A stretch of DNA of 64,000 nt from Prorocentrum cordatum (GCA_963575745.1 CAUYUJ010014177.1:118509-182508); one strand, 5' to 3'. Counted from the stretch's first letter, positions 10,495 through 21,422 are shown. Numbers and translations: made by a program. The notes: generated by a model from the letters alone, not told the origin.

Positions 10495-10885
10495 GTCTCC
10501 TCTTCCTCCTCCTTCTCCTCCTCCTCCTCCTCCCTCCTCCTCTTCCCCCTCCTTCCCCTGATCCTCCTGCACCTCCTGCTGCTGCTGCTGCTGCTGCTCC
10601 TCCTGCTCCTCCTCCTACTACTCATCCTCCTGCTCCTCCTCTCCCCCCCTGCCCTCCCCCATCACTCCCCCTCCTCTCCTTTCTCCCCTCCTCTCTTGCT
10701 CCTCCTCCTCCTCCTCCTGCTTTGCTCCCTCCTGCTACTCCTGCACCTCCTCCTTTGATGCTGCTCCTCCTGCCCTCTCCCCTCTCCCTCCTCCTCTCCT
10801 CCTCCGCCTCCTCCTCCTCCTCCTCCTCCTCCTCCTCCTCCTCCTCCTCCTCCTCCTCCTCCTCCTCCCCCTCCTGCTCCTCCCC
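10495..10885 (+). repeat. CCT/CTG homopyrimidine-rich tract
   Basis: CCT triplets with a short (CTG)n run at 10575-10600 and a nearly pure CCT run at 10808-10866. Confidence 0.93.
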
Positions 10886-11584
10886 GCCTGCTCTTCCTTC
10901 TCCTGGACGTGGGGTCCTGGGGCCGCACTCGCGGGGCCGAGGAGGGGTCCAGGGATCGTGGAGAATTCCAGGGGCCGCAGATGGGTCTACAGGCGCCAAC
11001 GCGGGTCCCCGGAGCCAGGGATCCAAAGCCCAGGGTCCAGAATCCATCAAGGGCGGACGAGAAGGAGGAGGAGGACGAGGAGGAGGAGGAGGAGGAAGAG
11101 GCCAGGGAGGAGACGAAGGCGAACGAGGAAGAGGGCGAGCACGAAGACAAAGGGCGAGAAGGAGGCCGACAACGATGACGAGCAGGGGGGGGGTCCGGGC
11201 TGTTCTCTGTTGGGCTTCGGGTTTCGTTCTCCAGTCCCTGGGGTGGATTTACCGCTCCGGTATCGGTCTGATTCGGCCCCATTCGGTCCACGAGCGATCT
11301 TGGTTCGGTTCGGTTCGGGTCTTCGCCGCGACCATTCCGGTTCGGTTCGATTCGTCTTGAAGGGGACGCTGGTTCGCGGCCGTTCGATTCAGCCTGGTCC
11401 AGCCCAGGCAGTTCTGGAACCTTCCTGCAATGAAACACTGCGACGGAGTTGCGCCAGGAAGGAGGCAGCACAGTACGAGATTTCCAAGGCGCCAGGAGCG
11501 TCGGCCGTCAGGACCCTCTGGGACGAGATCCGCTGTCGATGGCACTGCTTGCCGTGGCATCCTTAGGCGCCATGATGCCGTGAC
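10886..11584. other. No recognisable gene; GGA patch and TTCGG repeats
   Basis: A short GGA/GAA patch at 11055-11120 and a CGGTTCGGTTCGG patch at 11300-11350. Open frames of about 200 codons on both strands are low in complexity and match no family I know. Confidence 0.5.
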
Positions 11585-11620
11585 TAGAACATAAGCGCGC
11601 GTAGCGCGCGCGTGGTTCTA
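11585..11620 (+). repeat. GC hairpin with GTA loop, copy 2
   Basis: Arms GCGCGC (11595-11600) and GCGCGC (11604-11609) enclose GTA. Flanks CTAGAAC and GGTTCTAC extend the dyad, and a TATATA tail follows, as at 5600 and 14520. Confidence 0.85.
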
Positions 11621-11644
11621 CTATATATAGTTACACAGATTAAA

Positions 11645-11686
11645 TATATATATATATGTATGTGTATGCATGCATGTATGTATGTA

Positions 11687-11729
<43 letters not shown>

Positions 11730-11980
11730 CTGTCTGTATGTATGTGTGTATGTATGTATGTATGTATGTATGTATGTATGGATGCATGTATGTATGTAGG
11801 TATGTATGTATGTATGTATGTACGTATGTATGTATACATGTATGTATGTATGTATGTACGTATGTATGTATGTATGCATGCATGTATGTGTGTATGTATG
11901 TACGTACGTATGTATGTATGCATGTATGTAGGTATGTATGATGGATGGATGGATTGATGTATGTATGTATGTGAATGGTA
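11645..11980 (+). repeat. TATG and CTGT tetranucleotide microsatellite
   Basis: (TA)n gives way to TGTA/TATG, then to (CTGT)n at 11687-11735, then back to TATG with GTAC and GCATG variants. The period of four produces Tyr-Val-Cys-Met patterns in every frame. Confidence 0.95.
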
Positions 11981-11999
11981 TATACATGTATGTGTGTAC

Positions 12000-13440
12000 A
12001 CACATGTACATCAATACATATATACACGCCCCCCTGGGCCCCCGACACTTACTTCTGGGACAACTTTCGGACAGTCCCCGGCACCGCCCCCCCGGGGCTC
12101 CCAGGGAAACCCCCGAACGCCCCGAGATGGCCCAAAACGCCACCAAAGAGCTCCCAGAACGCAAACAAACATCCCAAGAAAGCCTTTCGACGGCTTTCCA
12201 GGCTCCCAGGATCACCGAAGAGTTAACCAGAAGGCTTCCAAGAGGCCCCAAGAGACCTCCGAGAGGCGTCCCGAGAGGGCCCGAAGAGTCCAACATCCTT
12301 GATTTTCATCGACAAGCTTCCAAAAACGAGCCTAAATAAATCGGGTCCACAAGTGTCGAGGTCCAATACTCGTCGCCTGCCACGTGGGGCGGCCGCTGCG
12401 TAAGGTCTGAGGCGTATGTCTCGTCGTTATCGTTGTTTTGGCGTTATTGAGCACTGTCGGGCGTGTCTAGTTTACGAAGCTGAAGGAAGGCGTTACCACT
12501 GAGGAGCACGCGCTCGTCGTTACTTCGAACGACATCGCCACCAACGCCGAACCCGACGTTTGGTAAACCTGATTGTAGGTTCCAACCGCCTGAGGCCGCC
12601 CTCCACCAAACATAGTTGCAGCGCCTGCTTTGACCTTCCTTCCGACGGCTACCTCGCCTTCCGCTGACCATGGGGTCAACTTCGACCTTTGCCGCTTCCA
12701 CCGCATTATCCCCCCCTCAAGGCATCTTCTCTCTTCCTTGTACTCCTCCATGCCGGGCCGCTTTCATTTAGAGCGCCAAAGTGTTAAACGCAGCAGCACG
12801 TTGCTTAGGCGAGCCCGTGCTAAGCGACTGGAATGGGCAAATCTACCAACCAGTTGTCAGTGCCCAATGTCTAAGACGATTCGGGCGGGGCTGGTCTGGG
12901 ATGGTGGGTGGAGGGGGGGGAGGGAGGGCGGAGGTGGTGGTGGAGGGCGAAGCACCAGCGCTCGCATGAGCACAAGCTTCCGGAGATCGCGCGGGAGGCT
13001 CTTGCGCAGGTGTTCCCCCCTTCGGCCAACGCCTCCAACCACCCAGCGGAGGGTGCCCCAGGATGAGCGCCAGAGTGCTCTCACAACGCAGGCCAGCATA
13101 CTCGCAGCGGTCTCATCCAAGATGTCGCCGCACTACTGCATCAAAAAATTAGCCTGGCCAACGCCTTGGCATATTTTTTCCCGGCAGCCTGCCAGTATTT
13201 CGTTTGCAGGCGGTGGACGTTTTCACGTATGTTTAACCAGGCCATCTGCATGCTTTGCATCGTAGCAGTAGCGGTCAGGAGCGAGCTTGTGTGGTTGGAG
13301 CCATCGCCGCTACTTTTGACCCATCAGCGTTGCGTTTTGCATGCAGATCTCAAACTTTCTCCAGTGATTCGTCGCCCAGTTGAAGCGAGAAACAGAAGTA
13401 TCGTTGATGTCCATTGCTTTTTTCTGTCTAGTTTTTGACC
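12000..13440. other. Unassigned region with one plausible short minus-strand ORF
   Basis: 12060-12290 repeats GAGATGGCCCAAAAC-type words (dispersed family of 9400 and 13480). The minus-strand frame 12751-12467 (94 codons, ends TPSFSFVN) has a balanced composition (GEVAVGRKVKAG, TMFGGGRPQAVGTYNQVYQ) and could be a gene or exon, but I do not recognise it. At 13146-13160 the word AAAATTAGCCTGGC matches the start of the conserved module found in the 38-50 kb arrays. Confidence 0.35.
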
Positions 13441-14300
13441 TTCTCGCGTTTTCAAGCGTCCAACGCTCCAAGACAGCCAAAGAGGCCCCCAAGACTGCTC
13501 CAAGACGACCGAAGAGGCCCCAAAGAGGGCCCAAGACGTTCCCGAGAGCCTCAAGACTGCCCAGGGGGCGCCCAAGACTGCCCAAGAGGGCCCCAGGACA
13601 GGCCCAAGATGGGGCCGAGAGCGGGAGCAGAGGCCCCCGAGAGGCCTCCAGGATCCCCCAGAGGCCCCCAACAAACCCCAGACCCCTCAGAGGCCCAAGA
13701 GAACCCCCGAGGCCCCAAAAACAGCCCCGGAGAGGCTTCAAAACTGCCTCCCAGGAACCCTGCAGGCCTCTTAGTCCTCCCCGTTTTTTGCGCACTACAT
13801 GGTAGGAGGCCCGACTTGAAAAAAGGAAATTCCAGCGATTCCTTTTTTGGTCGAACCTCACCCCGAGACCCATCAAGACTTCGGGGTCACAATTCGAAGA
13901 TTTGTCGGGAATGCTGTTGAACTTTCTGACGCTGTCTTGGAATTCTCTTGGGCCGTCTTCGTGTTCTCTTGGGAAAAAGGCCGCCAGAATCCGAAATCCC
14001 ATGAGTCAACCTGTCCAGCCTAGCTAGAACTTGAGCGCGCGCGCCAGGACGGAGCCACAAGAGGGGACCTCCGAAAGCCTTTAGAGCGCTCTGCCCTAAG
14101 ATGGCCCCAAGGTTCTCCCAAAGGCTCTCGAGGCGCCCCCCAGATGCCTTCAGACACTCCCGCGAGGCTCCCAGGAGGCACCAAGAGCCCCCTAACAGGC
14201 CCCGAAAAATCACCCGATACGGCGCCAAGAATGCCCTGAGAGGCCTCCCAACAGACCATGGCATGCTTCCAGGAGACTTCTGATACGCAGCCCTTGCGCG
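13440..14300. repeat. Degenerate GGCCCCAAGAG dispersed-repeat block
   Basis: 13475-13770 and 14050-14270 repeat CCCAAGACTGCC, GAGGCCCCAAAG and similar words. This is the same loose family as 9400-10090 and 16290-16530. No gene recognised. Confidence 0.6.
14005..14045 (+). repeat. Half copy of the GC hairpin element
   Basis: The flank CCAGCCTAGCTAGAACTTGA and one arm GCGCGCGC match the left half of copy 3 at 14505-14541. The second arm is missing. Confidence 0.7.
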
Positions 14301-14504
14301 GCAATTTGAAAAAGAGGAATGTCCACAATTCCCTTTTTTTCAAGTTCGCCCCCTGTGTATTCTTGCACAACAGACCACACTTAAGGCCCCAAGAAAGATC
14401 CCGGGAAGCCTTTGCGGGCCCCAAATCGTCGAATACGTAATGAAATTGATGATCACAGATTCCCTGGATGCAAGCAAGGAGCGTCCAACATGATATTCCA
14501 TGTA

Positions 14505-14600
14505 TTAGCCGATCCAGCCTGGCTAGAACCTGAGCGCGCGCGAAGCGCGCGCGATGGTGCATATCTATATAGGTATATATGTGTATGTGTATATATATAT
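14505..14600 (+). repeat. GC hairpin with GAA loop, copy 3, with TA-rich tail
   Basis: Arms at 14534-14541 and 14545-14552 enclose GAA, preceded by TAGAACCTGA and followed by GATGGT and a (TA)n/(GTAT)n tail to about 14600. Confidence 0.85.
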
Positions 14601-14984
14601 AACACAAAAAAAAAACGCCCCCCCCCCGGCCCTGGGTGCCTCCCCAGCCCCGGATTATGTAGGTTCAGCTCGGAGGTCCAAATTGTTTGCCGTTTCCCAG
14701 CACCTTGCGGCGTCGGGCATCGTTGCGGAGCAATGGTTCCTCCCTTTTTTTCTCTTCTCCTTATCTTTTTTTCAGCTCCTCGTATTTCTCCTCCTGCCCC
14801 TCCTCCTCCTTGTGCCCGCTCCTTTCCGTCAGCATCATCACCGTAACCACCATCATCTTCACCATCATCCTTTCCTTCACCACCAGCTCCATATGTCGGC
14901 GCGGCGATTGATTTGAACGTCCAGTGCCCCAGTGCACAAATCCGGTGCCAGAGCAGATGCGCGGAAAAGTACACGCATCAGGCT

Positions 14985-16255
14985 GAGGTTTCCCGGTTTT
15001 CTTGGTTTTCCCAGTTTCATGTTTTTTTTGGTTTGGTTTGGTTTTTCTGGTTTGGTTTGGTTTTCCCGGTTTCCTTGGCTTCCCTGGTTTTCCCGGTTTT
15101 CCTGGTTTGGGTAGGTTTTTCTGGTTTGGGCTGGTTTTGCCGGTTTGGGTATGTTTTATCGGTTTTCGTGGTTTTCCTGGTTTGAGTAGGTTTCCCGGTT
15201 TGTGTCGGTTTTCCCGGTTTGGGTTGGTTTTCTCGGTTTGCCCGGTTTTCCCGGTTTGGGTTGGTTTTATCGGTTCGGGTCGGTTTTCCCAGTTTGGTGA
15301 GATTTCGTCGGTTTTCCCGGTTTCCCTGACTCCAGATCCGCTCTTTGTTTTCCAACTTCAAACTGCGTCGGAAATCCACCTTTCAGAAGCCGAAAAATAA
15401 AAGTAGGGCGGAAATTTCTGAACCCAACATAAATTAGGGCGGAAATCCACAGAAGTAGGGCGGAAACAGCAACAGAAAAGTAGGGCGGAAATTGGCATCA
15501 GCAGGGCTTGAAAAGCAAGGCGGAAATTCCAAGCCTTTTTCCCCAAAGTAGGGCGGATCTGGAGTCAGGGTTGGGTCGGTTTTCCCTGTTTGGGTCGGCT
15601 TTCCCAGTTTGGGTAAGTTTTCCCGGTTTGGCTCGGTTTTCTTGGTTTGAGTTGTTTTTTTGGGTTTGGTTTGGTTTTCCCGGTTTTCCAGGTTTTTGTT
15701 CCCCGTCGGGGTTTGTTTTGACAGTTTGTTTCGGTTTTCCCGGTATGGGTCGGTTTTATCGGTTTGGGTCGGTTTGGCCGGTTTTGGTGCGAATTTCTCA
15801 GTTTTCCCGCTTTGGGTCGGTTTGCATGGTTTGGGTTGGTTCTCCGGATCGGTTTTCCTGATTGAGGTAGGTTTTCCCAGTTTGGATCGGTTTTCCCGGT
15901 TTGGGTCGGTTTTCCCGGTTTGGGTCGGATTTGCCGGTTTGGGTCGGCTTACCCGCGGATTTGGTTTGGTTTTCCCGGTTTGGGTCGGTGTTCTTGGTTT
16001 GGGTCGGTTTTCCCGGTTTGGGTCGGTTTTCCCGGTTTTCCCGCTTTGGGTCGGTTTTCTCGGTTGCCGGTTTGGGTCGGTTTTCCCAGTTTAGGTAGGT
16101 TTTCCCAGTTTGAGTCGGTTTTCCCGGTTTGGGTAGGTTTTTCCCGGTTTGGGTCGGTTTTCCCGGTTTTCCCAGCGTTGGTTTCCCTGTATTTCCCGGT
16201 TTGGTTAGATTTTCCTGGTTTTCTTGGATCTCCCGGTTTGGTAAAATTGTCCTTG
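14985..16255 (+). repeat. TTTCCCGGTTTGGGTCGG minisatellite with an inserted GTAGGGCGGAAA block
   Basis: 15-19 bp units of GGTTTGGGTCGGTTTTCCC fill 14985-15345 and 15575-16255. Between them, 15395-15560 is a different array built on AAGTAGGGCGGAAATT. The plus strand is T/G rich with few A, a strong strand asymmetry over 1.2 kb. Confidence 0.93.
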
Positions 16256-16284
16256 AAAATTAGATTGAATTAACCTTTAAATCA

Positions 16285-16530
16285 GCTGCCGACAAAAAAG
16301 GCCCAACAGGGCTTCCAGAGAGGCCCAGGGCAGCCCATGGGAGCTCCAAGAAAACCCAAGAGGCTGCCATCACAGCCCAGGATGGCACCGGTTGCTGCCC
16401 CAAACGGACCGCAATGGTCCCCAAAGCGCCCAAGATTGCCCAAGAGGGCCTTCAGGGAGGCCAGCCCGAAAGAGCACCAGGAGCGCTCGAAATTACTAAA
16501 GAAAGCTTTTAGAGAGGCCCAGGGCGGCCC
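16285..16530 (+). repeat. Dispersed GGCCCAACAGGGC repeat, copy of 9652-9830
   Basis: AAAAAGGCCCAACAGGGC, TTCCAGAGAGG and TTGCTGCCCCAAACGG occur in the same order as in 9652-9830. Confidence 0.8.
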
Positions 16531-16859
16531 CATCCATGGGACACCCTCCAGCTACGTAGAGGGGGGGAAAGCAGGCGAGGAGGGAACGGGGGAAAAGGTG
16601 GAGGGTGGGAGTGTGGGAGGGGTGGAGGGTGGAGGGTGGAGAGAAGGAAGGAGAAAGGGTGGAGGGAGCGAGAAGGGGTGGGATGGGGGACAACGGGCAG
16701 AGGCCGGAGAGAGGGATGATATGCATAGGAGGAGAGGAAGCCGGTCTTGCAAATCCGACAGGAGTTGCACCTACGTAATTGCAGTTCTCCAGGCGTACGG
16801 GAGCATCGTGCCGACCGATCCTCTTCCTCCTCCTCATCATCATCCTCATTTTCATCATC

Positions 16860-16912
16860 CTCCTCATTTTCCTCCTCCTCCTCCTCCTCCTCCTCCTCCT
16901 CCTCCTCCTCCG
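16860..16912 (+). repeat. CCT tract
   Basis: A pure CCT run of about 45 bp, preceded by CTCATCATCATCCTC. A GTGGAGGGTGGA patch lies upstream at 16595-16660. Confidence 0.9.
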
Positions 16913-17004
16913 TTCCTCCTGCTTCCTCCTGCAGGAGGAGTGGAGAGGCGGGTAAAGGTAAGAGCACGCCCCGCTGGCGAGATCTCGGCAGTAGAGCGTT
17001 TAGC

Positions 17005-17152
17005 ATGTACGTGGCATCCTGCCCTCGACGTTTAGCGTGATCTCCGCTTTTTTCGTTTAGCGTGTACGTGCATCCAGTTTTCGTTTAGCGTGTACCTCCC
17101 CCCCGGGCCCGGCGGGACGATCATACGCGCTAAACGAACCCCCCTGACCGTA
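17005..17152 (-). repeat. CGTTTAGCGTG iterons and right member of the 34-bp inverted repeat
   Basis: GTTTAGCRTG(TAC) words recur at 17008, 17030, 17055 and 17085. The inverted repeat itself is 17119-17152, partner of 9212-9245. Iterons beside a terminal inverted repeat are a known feature of some DNA transposons, but no transposase was found in between. Confidence 0.65.
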
Positions 17153-17159
17153 AGACCTC

Positions 17160-18395
17160 CTTCTCCCTCCCATGCTTCTCCTGCTCCTCCTCCGCCTCCT
17201 TCTCCCCTTGCTCCCGGATCCCCTTTTCCTCATCACTGTTGCTGTTCTCCTCGTCCTCCTCTGGTGTTCTCTTCTCCGCGTCTTCCTCCCTCTGTTTCTT
17301 CTCCTCTTGCTCCTCCTCGTCCTCTTCCTCGTCTTCCTTTTCCCCTCTTGTCGTCCTCTTCGTTTTTTTCCCCTCATTCTCGCTCTCATCTTTGTCTTCC
17401 TTTTACCCCTCTCCGTCCGCCTCCTCGTCGTTTTTCCTGTTCTCATTTTCCTCCTCCTTCTGCTGTTTTCTTCCCCGCAGGTCCTCCTTGGGTTCTCGCT
17501 ACAGAGATACATGCTTTCGCGAATGAGCGGTCGTGTGCGATACGGGACGCATGAGCCTTCGGATTGAATGTGACTTTGAACTTCGTCAAGCTTGGGGTTT
17601 TCAAGCCAGATGCGCGTCATTCAGTCAGTCAGTCGTTTTCCTCCTCCTCCTCCTCCTCCTCGTGTTCTGGCGCCCCTTCTGGCCCAAGAACCAGCCCCAG
17701 TCTGGCTGGTCCACCGTTCTACCGCAAGTTCACACCGGGATCTCCGAGACGCTGCCCGCCGCTGGCCCGATCAGGCAGCCGCCGGCCAAGGAGGGCGAGG
17801 AGCGGCTGCGCGCAAGAGGGACCCTTCGCCGGAGTGACCTCTGGTGCGCGGCCACACGCTGGCGGACGCTTTCGTCGGTTCCCTGGAAGGTTTTGCAGCC
17901 TCGGGGCGCTCGCCAGCAGCTGGGATTCGCAGACAGCCTTCCCGGGGGTGCCCGAGTCGTCCCGAAGGGCCGCCGGAGATCCGAGCTGTGGTTCCATTGA
18001 AGCCAGCCAGGCGGCTCGGCGCCGGAGCGACCCTTGGTTCGCGGCTTTCGGGGGTGCACGGGGGGCGAGGGGGCGGTGGCTGCCATACACCTCGAAATTC
18101 AGTCGAAGAACAGATCGACACAGCAGAACAGCTGCAGCGCAAAAAAGGATTGTTCAAGTATGGTTCGAGTACGGAGCCGATCGCGGCGCCCTCGAGGATG
18201 CAGACTGGCGCTCTCGATGATGGCAACGGTCTGCCTCAGAGTTCTGGCAGCCACTCCTAAATCTCGAGATCCAGGCGAAGCACCGTCGACGCAGCAGCGT
18301 AGATCAGAGTACTTGGAGCGTGAAGCTAGGATTTCGAGTGCAGCCCGACTGTGGGCCAGAAGCGTGCACGCTGGCCGCTGCTGTCGCAGCGTCGT
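17160..18395. other. Pyrimidine-rich stretch then GC-rich DNA without a recognised gene
   Basis: 17160-17480 is CTC/CTT rich. 17560-18260 has overlapping open frames on both strands (for example 17844-18260 plus, 18226-17771 minus) of similar quality, and none matches a family I know, so none is called. Confidence 0.45.
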
Positions 18396-18399
18396 CGAT

Positions 18400-18437
18400 C
18401 TCGTCGTCGTCGAGGATCGACGCCGCCGCCGCCGCCG

Positions 18438-18514
<77 letters not shown>

Positions 18515-18595
18515 CGTCGTCCGTCGTCCGTCGTCCGTCGTCGTCGACGTCGTCGTCGTCGTCGTCGTCCGTCGTCCGTCGTCCGTCGTCGTCGA

Positions 18596-18629
<34 letters not shown>

Positions 18630-18655
18630 TTCGTCGTCGTCGTCGTCGCACGCTG
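18400..18655 (+). repeat. CGT trinucleotide microsatellite
   Basis: Pure GTC/CGT triplets with CCGTCGTCCGTCGT and GACGTC interruptions. GACGTC recurs twice, at about 18544 and 18593. Confidence 0.95.
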
Positions 18656-18734
18656 GCCGCTGCCGTCGCGGCGATATGCGGCGATCGGCAGGCCACGCAC
18701 CGAAAGAGGCCACCCCTGTGGCCACGGGGGGCCA

Positions 18735-18935
18735 CGAGGAGGAGGAGGAGGAGGAGGAGGACGACGAGCGAGGACGAGCGAGGAGGAGGAGGAGGACGAG
18801 CGAGGAGGAGGAGGAGGAATGGAGGGAGGGTAGCGATGTGGACGAGCGAGGAGGAGGAGGCGGACGAGGAGGAGGAGGAGTGAGGAGGAGGAGGATGAGG
18901 AAGGAGGTAGGAGGAGGAGGAGGGTTCCCCTGCGC
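18735..18935 (+). repeat. GGA/GACGAGCGAG tract
   Basis: GGA triplets alternate with GACGAGCGAGGA units. The tract begins 80 bp after the CGT microsatellite. Confidence 0.92.
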
Positions 18936-19354
18936 GCGGCCGAGAGGATCGTAGGAGGAGGAGAGGCGCTCTGCACGAGGGGCGCGCGGCGGCGGTCGGG
19001 CAAGGGGAGGCAGGCTACCACCCTCCCCTCTCGTCTCCCCCCCCCCTCTCTATTTTTTTATTTTTTTTTTCTCCTTTCTTCTTTTCGTTTTTCTCCCTCT
19101 CTCCGCCCCGCCCGCCCCAGGCCGCCACGGGTGAGCGGACCGCAAGCATCTGGCGCGGGGCCGGCGCGGGCAAGGGGGGCAGGGCGAGCGTGGCAGACTG
19201 GGAAACGAGCCATCACTCGGAGGTCCGCGCGGATTTCTCGCATCGGCGCTGGGGCCTGCTGGCGGCGCCTCCGGCGCCGCCCCCGGCGCGCTCCGCGCGC
19301 CAGGGAGGGGGGTCCAGCCGTCCAGCGCCGCCGGCCGCGCGGACCTCCGAGCTT

Positions 19355-19555
19355 TTTCTTTAAAACAAAAAAAACCAACAAAAAAAAAAAACAACAACAC
19401 CAACAACAATAACAACAATGAATGAAGAAATTAATAAATCAATGAATGAATCGATAAATAAATTAATGAATTAGTGAATACACAGTAGTTGCATTAATCC
19501 ATAATTAGCAACTCGTAAGTAAGTAGTAAATAAGTAGTAAATAAAAAGAAAATGC
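19355..19555 (+). repeat. AT-rich island with AATGAATA and AAC repeats
   Basis: A-rich (AAC)n gives way to AATAAATCAATGAATG-type units and TAAGTAGTAAATAAG. It is markedly AT-rich against the GC-rich flanks and holds no open frame of note. Confidence 0.9.
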
Positions 19556-19588
19556 CATGGTTCGTTTCCTTAGTAATTGAAATGAGAC

Positions 19589-19627
19589 TGGCGCAGGACC
19601 CAACCATATGCAGTTGGGAGTACCGCC
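19589..19627 (+). repeat. Solo copy of the conserved AGGACCCAACCATATG module
   Basis: It matches the module that opens each satellite block at 40915, 47130 and 49535 (AGGACCCAACCATATGCAG, then GAGTACCGC) with few differences. This is the only copy seen outside 38-50 kb. Confidence 0.8.
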
Positions 19628-19795
19628 GTTGTATGCAACGCATTCGGAGAATTCCCCTTATCGGGCCACGAGACGTGTGAGGAGTGTGCTAAAAACTGCG
19701 CCGTGGGCGCATGCGAAAGCGTTTACGTCATCGTTCGTTTCCCCGTTAAAAAAAACAACAAGCGCGGTGCAAAACTCAAGTGCGGGTTCTTGCCA

Positions 19796-20018
19796 TGGTC
19801 GGAAACTTCGGCCTGTAGCGTGTCGCTCCGCCGGTCCTGGCCCACCGCGCTGAGGCGCGACACGCCAATCCACTTTCGGACCCTCCCGCGTCAGCGCCCC
19901 GGGCCCGCCCGAGCCTCCCGCCCCGCGGAGCGGAGCGGCACGCCATCCACTCGCAGGGCACGGCGTGTCGCCGTGGCCGCCGTGGCGGCACGCTATGCAA
20001 AAGTTCCCGACGGTAGGG
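19796..20018 (+). mobile_element. Short non-autonomous element with terminal inverted repeats
   Basis: The left end carries TGTAGCGTGTCGCTCC. The right end, read on the other strand, carries GGGAACTTTTGCATAGCGTG. An inner GCGGAGCGGAGCGGCACGCC segment is also inverted to the left end. A relative lies at 61192-61345 and a solo end at 59937-59970. There is no coding capacity. Confidence 0.7.
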
Positions 20019-20099
20019 CGTCTTCGTCGGTTCCGCCTGGAGGACACCTTCCGCCAGCCGTCAGCGGCGATCCCGCGTCCGTAGTCGTCGGCGCTCATC

Positions 20100-20330
20100 G
20101 AGGGTCGTCGTCGAGGATCGTCGTCGTCGTCGAGGAAGGATCGTCCTCGTCGTCGTCGTCGTCGTCGTGGTCGTGGTCGTCGTCGTCGTTGTCGTCGTCG
20201 TCGTCGGTCGAGGATCGTCGTCGTCGTCGTCGTCGTCGACGTCATTGTCGTCATCGTCGGTCGCCGTCGTCGTCGTCGATGATTACCTATCGTCGTCGTC
20301 GTCGTCGGTGTCATCGTCGTCGTCGTCGTT

Positions 20331-20369
<39 letters not shown>

Positions 20370-20473
20370 CTCGTCGACGGTCATCGTCGTTCTCGTCGTC
20401 GTCGTCTAGGATCGTCGTCGTCGTCGTCGTCGGGGGTCGTCGTCGACGGTCGTCGTCGTAGTCATTGTTGCCG

Positions 20474-20516
<43 letters not shown>

Positions 20517-20728
20517 CGGTCGTCGTCGTCATCGTCGGTCGTCGTCGTCGTCGTCGTCGTCGTCGAGGATCGTCGTCGTCGCCGTCGTCATCATCGTCGC
20601 CGTCGAGGATCATCGTCGTCGTCGTCCAGGATTGTCGTCGTCGTCGCCGCCGTCGTTGTCGTCGTCATCGTCGCCGCCGAGGATGGCCATCGTCGTCGTC
20701 GAGGATCGTCGTCGTCGTTGCCGTCCGA
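20100..20728 (+). repeat. Long CGT trinucleotide microsatellite
   Basis: About 630 bp of GTC/CGT with GAGGATCGTCG, GTCGACGTC and CATCGTC interruptions spaced irregularly. It encodes Ser/Val/Arg runs in each frame, so the open frames here are not evidence of a gene. Confidence 0.95.
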
Positions 20729-20745
20729 GCGATGGCAAGGGGCGG

Positions 20746-21109
20746 TCAAGAGGGGGGTGATAATTGTTTGGGCCTCCCAGGTGGGATCCGATCAGATGGG
20801 GTCGGAGAATCGCACCGCATCAGCGATGCGGCTCCATGCAGAGCCCAGTGATCTCCGCGCCTACGGCGCCGGTGTATCGCCCCACGTCGCGTACGCATCG
20901 CCGATGCATCCTTGCCGCATAGACGATGCGACGCGATCCTCCGACCCCATCGTCTCTGACCCCAAGGGGGGCAGATATCATGGCCTGGCCATGAGATCTC
21001 CCCACATCTCATGGCCCCTCTTCGTGTGACAGTGCGCTCCCTGGCCCCCCCCCCCCCTGGTCAGCGCACAGGCCTCGGGCCACGATCTGCGAACTCCCCC
21101 TCTTTGGCC
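20746..21109 (+). mobile_element. Intron-like inverted-repeat element, second copy
   Basis: It starts CAAGAGGGGGGTGATAATTG and ends with the inverted form CTCCCCCTCTTTGGC. Its right half (20968-21110) aligns with 7062-7206 of the TMEM184-like intron: ATCATGGC, GCCATGA, TCTCATGGC against TTTCATGGC, CCCTCTTC, then GTCCCTGGCCCCCC. It is longer than the intron copy because of about 190 bp of extra sequence near the left end. No flanking exons were recognised. Confidence 0.6.
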
Positions 21110-21119
21110 CCCGGCGGAT

Positions 21120-21420
21120 GCCGCCGCCCTGTCTGGAGCACGGGGCCCCCTCAGCAGGCGCGTGGTGGTGGCGAGGGGGGGGGGGGGCGGCTGCGCTCCG
21201 AGGCCCGGGGAGGAAGGGGCACGGCCACGACACGCCGCAAGGCGGACCACCTCGGGCTCTGGCTGTGCCGCCGCCCGGCTTGCAGCAAGGGCCCCCCCCC
21301 CCGAAGGCCCGAGGAGGAAGGGGCACGGCCAAGACACGCCGACAGACGGACTATAGCCGCCCTGTCTGGTGCAGGGCCCCCCCCCCCCGAGCAGGCGCGT
21401 GGCGGTGGGGAGGGGGCCCG
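21120..21420 (+). repeat. Direct repeats of CCCGAGGAGGAAGGGGCACG
   Basis: Units containing GGGGCACGGCCAAGACACGCC recur near 21215, 21320 and 21640, and CTGTCTGG...GCAGGCGCGTGG recurs at 21131 and 21363. Confidence 0.8.
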
Positions 21421-21422
21421 GA

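Noticed and set aside
17771-18260. Overlapping GC-rich open frames on both strands
   Set aside because: Several frames are equally open, with no conserved motif or start context favouring one.
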